A stretch of 64,000 bases of DNA from Nocardia elegans NBRC 108235 (lineage in GTDB: Bacteria > Actinomycetota > Actinomycetes > Mycobacteriales > Mycobacteriaceae): the NCBI RefSeq assembly GCF_001612845.1, contig NZ_BDBF01000006.1, forward strand, positions 225,658 through 289,657, read 5' to 3'. Positions 18,193 to 25,118 of the stretch are shown here, piece by piece. Below the pieces are notes generated by a model. The model searched no databases and had not been told where the DNA came from. It was given only the letters and a program-made list of their open reading frames with translations. A program made the translations under genes and the position numbers. Numbering within the stretch: the stretch's first letter is position 1; each line of letters starts with the position of its first letter.

Positions 18193-20930
18193 ATCGCCAA
18201 TCCACTGGTGTGTGCGCTGCCCAGGTAAGCTTGTGCGACGACACGATCGGCGCGGATGTCCTCGGCACCGCCCGAGGCGATGACCTTGCCGAAGTCGAGC
18301 ACATGGATGCGGTCGCAGAGTCCGAGTACCAATCCCATGTCGTGATCGACCATGACGATGGTGACCCCGCTGTCGCGGACATCGCGAAGACGATCGCCCA
18401 GCCACTGGCTCTCATTGGTGTCCAGCCCGCCGGCCGGTTCGTCGAGCAACAGCACCTCCGGCGATCCGACCAGCGCTCGCGCGATCGACACCAGCTGGCG
18501 CTGCCCTTGGGAGAGCTCACCCGCCAGGCGGGCGCCCACCTCGGACAGGCCGAGCAGATCCAGTACGCGGCTCAGCTTCTGATCGTCACCGCCGCCACGC
18601 CGGCGGCCCGCGGTCAATCCGACGCGCACGTTCTCCCGCACATCCAGGTCGTCGTATAGTTCGACGGCTTGGAAGGTCCGGCCCAATCCGGCCCGGATGC
18701 GCTGGTGCGGGGGCAGCGCGTCGATGTTCTCGGTGCCCAGCAGTACCGCGCCCTTATGATCGGCAAAGCCGCTGATCGCGTCGATCAGCGTGGTCTTGCC
18801 GGCGCCGTTGGGTCCGATGAGCCCCACGATCGCGCCGCGGGGAATCGACAAGCAGATGTCGTCGATCGCGACCACACCGCCGTAATGCACCGACACATCA
18901 TGCAATTCCAGAGCCGTGGGCGCGCCGGGATCGATCGCCACGACCGGCGCGGCCGCCCGCGGTGGCACGGAACCGACTGCGGCCCCGGCCTTCTCGGCCC
19001 CCGCGCCGCCTCGTCGGCGGGCCACGAGCGTGTGGAAGGGCCCGACGATTCCGTCCGGATTGAGGATCACGGTGAAGATCAGCAGGATGCTCGCCACCAC
19101 CGGATACCAGCCGTGTGCGGAGAAGACTTCGTCGACGACGATGAACACCAGGCCGTTGGCCGCCAGTACGCCCGCGAGCAGGCCACCGGCAACCGACGTC
19201 GTCCCCGCCAAGTACACGGTGCCGAACAGCACGAGGCTGTTCAATGCCGAGAACGCGTCGAAGGTGACGGTCTGCTCCTGATAGGCCAGCATCGCACCGC
19301 CGATTCCGGCGATGAACGCCGCGATGGCGAAGGCGATGATCTTGACCCGCACCACGCTGACCCCCGCGGCCGCGGCGGCGCGTTCGTTGGCCCGCACGGC
19401 CAGCATCTGCGACCCCAGTGAACTCCTGCGCAGATAGGCCACGCCGAGCGCGACCACTACGAGCACGAACAGGCACAGGAACGCGAAACTCAACCGCGGA
19501 TACCCGTGCCCGGAACCGATTCCCAGATCCCAGCCGAACAACGAGGGCGAGCCGATCGCGACACCCGACGAGCCGACCAGATCCACATTCCGGAACCAGA
19601 GTGCTTCCACCGCATAGGCCATGGCCAGTGTCGCCACCGCCACGGTGAGTCCGCGGATGCGCAGCGCCGGCAGGCCGACCAGCACGCCGAGCGCGGTGGC
19701 CACGAGCGCCGCGCACAGCGGGGCGAGCGGGAACGGAATATGCCACGAGGTGCTGATCGGGCCGAGGATGAATCCGGCGACACCGGCGATCGTCAACTGC
19801 GCCAGCGACACCTGGCCCGCATAGCCGGTGACGACCACGGTCGACAACGCGATGATCGCCATGATCAGGCTGATGATCAGGCCGGAGCGGTAGCGGTCGT
19901 GCAGAACCACCAGCGCCACCGCGGCGATCACCACCATCAGTACGGTCGTCGGCAGGATGCGCTGGGGTCGCGGCGCTTTGCCCAGACTTCGCAGAATGAT
20001 CGCCCCCCGTGCCGGGAGCGGCCGCGATCTGATGAGGAGTACGACCAGAATCAATACCAGCGGCACCAGCTCGGGAAGCCCACTCGAGGGCAGCGCGGAA
20101 TGTTTGGAGGCGAGATACTGCGCCTCCGATTGCAGGGCGCCGACCGCCAGTCCGGCGATCACCGCCACCACGACGTATTCGAAGCGGGCCACCACGGCCG
20201 CGGCCAGCGCCGGCACGATGAACAGCGTGTAGGCGACGGGCACCAACGGCACGATCGGGGCGATCAGGATGCCGGAGAGCCCGGCCACGGCCGAGCTGAG
20301 CATCCAGTTGTAGACCGCGACGCGATCGGGTGAGATACCGCTGACGTAGGCGCCGCGCTCGGTCTCGGCGCAGGCGCGGGTGGCCAGGCCGAACTTCGTG
20401 TACTTGAAGATCAGCGACAGCACGATCGCGAGGACCAGAATCGCGACCGCGAAATACAGCCGATCCGTCGAGATCCGCAGATCGCCGTTGCGCCAGATGG
20501 TCGCCGGGAATATCGGGTCCACATTGATCGGATCGGTGCCGAGTTCGACGGCCACCAGACCGGCGGGCACCAGCGAGACTCCGAGCGCAGCCACGGCGCG
20601 TGCAACCGCGGGCGCGGACCGCAGCGGCCGGAAGATCACTACGTACAGCACCGCACCCAGCACCGCGGCGATCACGATGGACAGCAGCAGTGCCGGCCAC
20701 ATCGCCAGCCCGTCACCGAATGTGATCGAGGTCGGCAGCCCCGGCACCAGCAGCAGGAACTTGCCCTCGCGCAGGTATGCGTAGATATAGGCCGTGTAGA
20801 GCGCGATCGCACCGGAGGCGAAGTTCACCACACCCGAGCTGCGGTAGGTCAGGACAACGGCCAGGGCCAGGGCCCCGAATACCGCGCCGTTGCCCAGGCC
20901 GAGCAACAGAAACACCACATGTTGAGTCAT
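18189..20930 (-). CDS. Triple fusion LivH-LivM-LivG: two permease domains plus ATPase in one chain
   Basis: 913 aa. Residues about 1-295 are a LivH-type permease (opening FLLLGLGNGAVFGALALAVV). About 315-625 are a LivM-type permease with further membrane segments. About 673-913 are a LivG-type ATPase with Walker A GPNGAGKTT at 706-714, a signature variant LSQGQ at 806-810, and Walker B VLLLDEP at 826-832. Branched-chain-type transporters normally use separate LivH, LivM and LivG proteins, although M-G fusions occur; joining all three is unusual. No stop or frameshift interrupts the joins, and linker regions are present. With LivF and the lipoprotein at 16128 it completes an uptake system. Confidence 0.9.
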   Translation of the reverse strand: MTQHVVFLLLGLGNGAVFGALALAVVLTYRSSGVVNFASGAIALYTAYIYAYLREGKFLLLVPGLPTSITFGDGLAMWPALLLSIVIAAVLGAVLYVVIFRPLRSAPAVARAVAALGVSLVPAGLVAVELGTDPINVDPIFPATIWRNGDLRISTDRLYFAVAILVLAIVLSLIFKYTKFGLATRACAETERGAYVSGISPDRVAVYNWMLSSAVAGLSGILIAPIVPLVPVAYTLFIVPALAAAVVARFEYVVVAVIAGLAVGALQSEAQYLASKHSALPSSGLPELVPLVLILVVLLIRSRPLPARGAIILRSLGKAPRPQRILPTTVLMVVIAAVALVVLHDRYRSGLIISLIMAIIALSTVVVTGYAGQVSLAQLTIAGVAGFILGPISTSWHIPFPLAPLCAALVATALGVLVGLPALRIRGLTVAVATLAMAYAVEALWFRNVDLVGSSGVAIGSPSLFGWDLGIGSGHGYPRLSFAFLCLFVLVVVALGVAYLRRSSLGSQMLAVRANERAAAAAGVSVVRVKIIAFAIAAFIAGIGGAMLAYQEQTVTFDAFSALNSLVLFGTVYLAGTTSVAGGLLAGVLAANGLVFIVVDEVFSAHGWYPVVASILLIFTVILNPDGIVGPFHTLVARRRGGAGAEKAGAAVGSVPPRAAAPVVAIDPGAPTALELHDVSVHYGGVVAIDDICLSIPRGAIVGLIGPNGAGKTTLIDAISGFADHKGAVLLGTENIDALPPHQRIRAGLGRTFQAVELYDDLDVRENVRVGLTAGRRRGGGDDQKLSRVLDLLGLSEVGARLAGELSQGQRQLVSIARALVGSPEVLLLDEPAGGLDTNESQWLGDRLRDVRDSGVTIVMVDHDMGLVLGLCDRIHVLDFGKVIASGGAEDIRADRVVAQAYLGSAHTSGLAI

Positions 20931-21014
20931 TCCAGAACGATCCTCCGGGGCACTGTCGAGCCGGCGCGGATGATGCTTGATGGTTCCGGCTGCAGGTCAC
21001 GGTATCATCGAATA

Positions 21015-21027
21015 GGTAGATGATTGA
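21015..21027 (-). promoter_or_regulatory. Shared element TCAATCATCTACC upstream of the permease fusion
   Basis: On the minus strand this 13-mer differs by one base from the element at 16019-16031 in front of the binding-protein gene. Both are preceded by CGATCA. It lies in the 125-base gap between the GntR gene and the permease fusion and probably belongs to the promoter or operator of the transporter operon. Confidence 0.55.
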
Positions 21028-21055
21028 TCGTTTTGAGCTATATTTCGCGGGGCGG

Positions 21056-21817
21056 TCAAGCCGGGGTGACACCCGATCGCCGCAGTGTCACGCGATAGGT
21101 GTAGTGCTCGGGCAGAAATTGGCTCACCGACAATTCCACCGCCGCCCCGCCGGCATCGGAGTACAGCCGGTCCACGCGCAACATCGGATGTCCGGGTGCG
21201 CAGCCGAGTTCGGCGGCGGTCGCCGGGGTGGCCGCGGCCACCGTGATCGATTGCGCGGCTTCGACGATCGGGCTGTTCAGGTGCGGTTCCAGCAGTCCGA
21301 TCACGGTGTAGGGACTGGATGCGCCGTCGGCCAGCTCGGGCGCCGCGGCCACCGAACGGGCGATAGGCTCGGGTAGATGCACGGTCGTGCACACAAACGG
21401 CACGCCGTCGTGCAGGCGGACGAAGACCACCGTGTACACCACATCGGTGTCGAGCCGGAGCCGGCTGGCCGCCTCGATGTCGACCCGGCGGCGCAGCCCC
21501 GACCGCACCTGCATGGTGGTGTCCGACGACAATTGCATGAGGTCTTCGATCGAACCGAACTGCCGCAGGTACCGCTGTTCGGCGGCGGTGGCGAAGGTAC
21601 CGCGCCCGGCCACCCGGTACACCTCCCCCGCCGCGACCAGATCCTGGAACGCGCGGCGCACGGTGTGGCGGCTGACCCGATGTCGCTGTGCCAGTTCCAT
21701 TTCGGTCGGCAGCGCCGCTCCACCGGCGTAGCGGCCGGCCGCGATCTCCGCCCGCACACTGCGCGCCACCGCCTGGTACGCCGGTTCCGACTCCACCCTG
21801 TCCCGCCTCATGGGCAA
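21056..21817 (-). CDS. GntR-family regulator with UTRA effector domain (HutC subfamily)
   Basis: 253 aa. Residues 1 to about 75 are a GntR winged helix-turn-helix (LPTEMELAQRHRVSRHTVRR, then AFQDLVAAGEVYRV). Residues about 90-250 are a UTRA ligand-binding domain ending in HYTYRVTLRR. Such proteins are usually repressors relieved by a small metabolite. It follows the acyl-CoA dehydrogenase gene by 24 bases in the same direction. Likely targets are its own operon and the divergent lyase operon, because two related elements lie in their shared promoter; the transporter operon downstream is another candidate. Confidence 0.9.
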   Translation of the reverse strand: MPMRRDRVESEPAYQAVARSVRAEIAAGRYAGGAALPTEMELAQRHRVSRHTVRRAFQDLVAAGEVYRVAGRGTFATAAEQRYLRQFGSIEDLMQLSSDTTMQVRSGLRRRVDIEAASRLRLDTDVVYTVVFVRLHDGVPFVCTTVHLPEPIARSVAAAPELADGASSPYTVIGLLEPHLNSPIVEAAQSITVAAATPATAAELGCAPGHPMLRVDRLYSDAGGAAVELSVSQFLPEHYTYRVTLRRSGVTPA

Positions 21818-21841
21818 CAGATCCTACGGACCGCCGGAGGC

Positions 21842-22999
21842 TCAGATACCACCGCGCGCGACGAGCTGACCGGCGATGACATTGCGCTGGATCTCGTTGG
21901 TGCCCTCGCCGACAATCATCAGCGGAGCGTCGCGGAAGTAGCGCTCGGCGTCGTATTCGGTCGAGTAACCGTATCCGCCGTGGATCCGCACCGCGTTCAA
22001 CGCGATGTCCATGGCGACCTCGGAGGCGAACAACTTGGCCATTCCCGCTTCCATATCGCAGCGCTCCCCGCGGTCGAACTGTTCGGCCGCATAGCGAGTC
22101 AGTTGCCGCGCCGCGGTCAGTTTGGTCGCCATATCCGCCAGATAGTTGCCGATCGACTGATGCTTCCAGATCGGCTTACCGAAGCTCTCCCGATCCTGGG
22201 AGTAGGCCAGCGCATCCTCGAGCGCCGCCGCGGCCACACCCAGCGCCCGCGAGGCGACCTGGATGCGGCCCGTCTCGAGCCCCTTCATCATCTGCGCGAA
22301 TCCCTGACCGGGCGCCCCGCCGAGGATCGCCGACACCGGCGCACGATAGTTGTCGAACGACAGCTCGCAGCTCTCCACGCCCTTATAGCCGAGCTTGGGC
22401 AGATCGCGCGAGACGGTCAGGCCGGGACCGTGCTCGACCAGGACGATCGAGATACCCGAATGCCGTGGTACCGCCGCCGGATCGGTCTTGCACAGCAGCG
22501 CGATCAGCCCGGACCGGCGCGCGTTGCTGATCCAGGTCTTGGCTCCGGTAATGACCAGCTCGTCGCCGTCGCGTCTGGCCTGGGTGGTCATCGCCTGCAG
22601 GTCCGAGCCGCCGCCCGGTTCGGTCAGCGCCATCGTCGCGCGTAGCTCACCGGTGGCCATCCGTGGCAGGTAGGCCTGCCGCTGTGCCTCGGTGCCGAAG
22701 AGGGTCAGTAGTTTCGCGACCACGGTATGTCCGCCCATCGCCCCGGCCAGGCTCATCCAGCCACGCGCCAATTCCTCGGTGACCTGGACGTAGCAGGGCA
22801 TCGACACCGGAGTGCCGCCGTATTCCTCGGGCACCGCCAAGCCGTAGATGCCGATCCGCTTCATCTGCTCGACCCACTCTTCCGGATAGCGGTTGGCGTG
22901 CTCGAACTCCTGTACCTTCGGCTTGACCTCCCGGTCGATGAAGGCCCTGACGGTCTCGACGAGCAAGACCTCCTCACTGTTCAGCCATCCGTGGTTCAC
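21842..22999 (-). CDS. Acyl-CoA dehydrogenase (canonical, catalytic Glu present)
   Basis: 385 aa from a GTG at 22999 preceded by GGAGGAG; longer frames upstream lack a ribosome site. Motifs are TEPGGGSDLQAM and the C-terminal GEGTNEIQRNVIAGQL, in which the first Glu corresponds to MCAD Glu376. Unlike several other dehydrogenases in this window it therefore keeps the classical base and can act as a homotetramer of the short/medium-chain or isovaleryl type. It is divergent from the CitE-like/MaoC/FadE operon and is followed by the GntR gene. Confidence 0.92.
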   Translation of the reverse strand: MNHGWLNSEEVLLVETVRAFIDREVKPKVQEFEHANRYPEEWVEQMKRIGIYGLAVPEEYGGTPVSMPCYVQVTEELARGWMSLAGAMGGHTVVAKLLTLFGTEAQRQAYLPRMATGELRATMALTEPGGGSDLQAMTTQARRDGDELVITGAKTWISNARRSGLIALLCKTDPAAVPRHSGISIVLVEHGPGLTVSRDLPKLGYKGVESCELSFDNYRAPVSAILGGAPGQGFAQMMKGLETGRIQVASRALGVAAAALEDALAYSQDRESFGKPIWKHQSIGNYLADMATKLTAARQLTRYAAEQFDRGERCDMEAGMAKLFASEVAMDIALNAVRIHGGYGYSTEYDAERYFRDAPLMIVGEGTNEIQRNVIAGQLVARGGI

Positions 23000-23026
23000 G
23001 TCGTCTCCTCCAGGCCGTGGATAATT

Positions 23027-23039
23027 TGTACGGCCATTT
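23027..23039 (+). promoter_or_regulatory. Operator-like element TGTACGGCCATTT (copy 1)
   Basis: It lies 28 bases upstream of the acyl-CoA dehydrogenase start. It matches 12 of 13 bases of the reverse complement of copy 2 at 23156-23171 (TGTACGGACATTT). A second palindrome CATTTT-CCG-AAAATG overlaps at 23035-23049. Confidence 0.5.
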
Positions 23040-23155
23040 TCCGAAAATGTTGGTTCGCTGGCTGAGCATACGCCGTGCCGAAAGGTCGACATGCGCCAGT
23101 TGCATTGCTAACGTGCCGATCTACCGCCCGGGACCCGCAAGTCGGCCACCGGGTC

Positions 23156-23171
23156 AAATGTCCGTACATTT
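23156..23171. promoter_or_regulatory. Operator-like palindrome AAATGT-N4-ACATTT (copy 2)
   Basis: A perfect 6+6 inverted repeat, 25 bases upstream of the chosen start of the CitE-like gene. The TGT-N4-ACA core fits GntR-type operators. With copy 1 it brackets the divergent promoter between the GntR-containing operon and the lyase operon. Confidence 0.55.
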
Positions 23172-23195
23172 ATGACCCATCTCAGGAGCACGTCT

Positions 23196-24059
23196 ATGCC
23201 GTCAGAGCAGAATTCGGTCCGGCGGCGCGCCGTACTGGTCGTCCCGGGCGCAGCCGAACACAGGATCGTCAAGGCGCTGCACGCCGGTGCCGACGAGGTG
23301 GTGATCGACCTGGAGGACGCGATCGCCGTCGACGCCAAGGAATCGGCGCGCGAACTCGTCGCGAATCTGCTGCGCGGAATCGAACGCGATCCGGCACGTT
23401 CGGTCGCGGTGCGGGTGAACGGGTTCGCGACCGCGTGGGCCGCCGACGATCTGCGCGCGCTCGCCGCGACGAGCACCGTGGACAGCATCGTGATACCCAA
23501 GGTCGAAGACCCCGCGACGCTCGAGCGCGCACATGAACTGCTCGACGGCCATCCGGCGAGCCTGCAGGCGCTGATCGAAACACCGCGCGGCGTGCTGGCC
23601 GCCGACGACATCTGCCGGACCACCGCTCCCCTGGCCGCCGTCGTGATCGGATACGCCGATCTCGGCGCCGCACTCGGCCGCAGCGCGGACCTGCCGCCCG
23701 GGCGATGGGCGGCGATCCAGGATCGCATCCTGCTGGCGGCGCGGGCCAACGACGTCGCCGCGATCGATGGACCACATCTCGCCGTCGCCGACGACGACGA
23801 TTTCCGCAGCCGCGTCCGGTGGACGCACGACGCCGGATTCGACGGCAAATGGGTTCTACACCCCGCCCAGATTGCCACGGCCACAGCACAATTCACTCCC
23901 GACCAGGATGCGGTCGAACACGCCCGCGCCGTCCTCGCCGCGCTCGACGAGGCTGCCCGAGCCGGCGCCGGGGTCGCCCGGCTCGGCGACCGCATGCTGG
24001 ACGAAGCCGTCGCGATCGCCGCCCGGCGGGTGCTGACACGAATCGGAGGACAACAGTGA
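23196..24059 (+). CDS. CitE-like acyl-CoA lyase (HpcH/HpaI superfamily)
   Basis: 287 aa from the ATG at 23196 behind CAGGAGCACG. The ATG at 23172 has no ribosome site and abuts the operator. Family motifs are VVIDLEDAIA (about 35-44), AVRVNG, PKVED, ALIETPRG with metal-ligand Glu128, GYADLG with metal-ligand Asp155, and a late GKWVLHPAQI. These TIM-barrel enzymes cleave or form malyl-CoA, methylmalyl-CoA or related hydroxyacyl-CoAs with Mg2+. It overlaps the MaoC-like gene (GTGA), so a hydration-then-cleavage pair is likely, as with mesaconyl-CoA hydratase and methylmalyl-CoA lyase; the exact acid is inferred only. Confidence 0.85.
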   Translation: MPSEQNSVRRRAVLVVPGAAEHRIVKALHAGADEVVIDLEDAIAVDAKESARELVANLLRGIERDPARSVAVRVNGFATAWAADDLRALAATSTVDSIVIPKVEDPATLERAHELLDGHPASLQALIETPRGVLAADDICRTTAPLAAVVIGYADLGAALGRSADLPPGRWAAIQDRILLAARANDVAAIDGPHLAVADDDDFRSRVRWTHDAGFDGKWVLHPAQIATATAQFTPDQDAVEHARAVLAALDEAARAGAGVARLGDRMLDEAVAIAARRVLTRIGGQQ

Positions 24060-25051
24060 CGACGACACCCAGCGACGGGCCCTACTTCGACGATCTGCGG
24101 GTCGGCCAGATCTTCGACGACGCGCCCTCGATCACGCTGACCGACGGCCTCGCCGCCGCACACCAGGCCATCGCGGGCGATCGCCTGCGGCTGGCACTGG
24201 ACCGACACCTGTCCACCGCGGTCACCGGAGCGGCGCTCGCCCACCCTGCCGTGGTCTGGGATGTCGCAATCGGCCAATCCACGATCGTGACCCGGCGAGT
24301 GAAAGCCAACCTGTTCTACCGCGGGCTGAATTTCCACCGCTTCCCCGCCCTCGGCGATACGCTGCGCACCCGAACCGAAGTCGTCGGACTTCGGCAGAAC
24401 TCCGCCAAACCCGGCCGCCATCCCACCGGCTTGGCCGCGCTGCGGATCACCTGCACCGACCATCTGCAACGCACGGTGCTCGATTTTCACCGCTGTGCGA
24501 TGCTGCCGCTGAGCGAGCATCCGGACCCCACCAGGGCCGTGCCCGGCGACGACCTGTCGCGCATCGGCACCGACGCGGAGCCGGCGCGGATCACACCCCC
24601 GCCGTGGGATCTGCGCGCGTTCCGCGCGGCCGTGCCGGGCACCCACTTCGATCCGGCGCTGGCCGGGCAGATCCGGCAATCGAGTGGTGATGTCGTCTCG
24701 AACGCGCCCGAATTCGCTCGCCTGAGCCTGAATATCGCCACGACACACCATGATTACCGGGTCGGCGAACAGGGTCGGCTCGTTTACGGCGGGCACGCCA
24801 TCGGCGTCGCGCTGGCACAGGCCACCCGCGCGTTGCCCAACCTCGTCACGGTGCTGGGCTGGCATTCGTGTGATCACACCGGCCCCGTGCACGAGGGTGA
24901 CACCCTGTCCAGCGAGCTCACCGTGGACAGTGCCACGGCGCTGGGCGGCGACGGTGGCGTATTGCAGCTGCGCTCGCGCGTGTTCGCCCACAACTCTGCC
25001 ACCACGGACCGGCAGGTGCTGGACTGGCGCTTCGCCGCACTGCTGGCATGA
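24056..25051 (+). CDS. MaoC-like double hot-dog hydratase (mesaconyl-CoA hydratase-like)
   Basis: 331 aa. The GTG start overlaps the lyase stop and follows GGAGGACA. The length suits a double hot-dog fold. The C-terminal half has LVYGGHAIGVALAQATRAL, similar to the acyl-binding part of MaoC hydratases, and DHTGPVHEGDTL. The N-terminal half begins with the family pattern YFDDLRVGQIFDDAPSITLT. It probably adds water to an unsaturated dicarboxylyl- or branched acyl-CoA made by the neighbouring dehydrogenase, giving the substrate of the CitE-like lyase. Confidence 0.8.
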   Translation: MTTTPSDGPYFDDLRVGQIFDDAPSITLTDGLAAAHQAIAGDRLRLALDRHLSTAVTGAALAHPAVVWDVAIGQSTIVTRRVKANLFYRGLNFHRFPALGDTLRTRTEVVGLRQNSAKPGRHPTGLAALRITCTDHLQRTVLDFHRCAMLPLSEHPDPTRAVPGDDLSRIGTDAEPARITPPPWDLRAFRAAVPGTHFDPALAGQIRQSSGDVVSNAPEFARLSLNIATTHHDYRVGEQGRLVYGGHAIGVALAQATRALPNLVTVLGWHSCDHTGPVHEGDTLSSELTVDSATALGGDGGVLQLRSRVFAHNSATTDRQVLDWRFAALLA

Positions 25052-25118
25052 AACAAATCTGACATGGCATAATTATTTATATGATTCTGTTTTCCGCGTA
25101 TGCCGGAGGGGACAGCCT

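Noticed and set aside
18898..20700. 600-codon open frame on the minus strand in another frame over the permease fusion
   Set aside because: Arg/Gly/Ala-rich shadow of the LivHMG fusion without any domain; such long false frames are expected at this GC content.
23108..24991. 627-codon minus-strand frame opposite the lyase and MaoC genes
   Set aside because: Antisense shadow; low-complexity composition and no ribosome site, while the plus-strand genes have clear motifs and overlaps.
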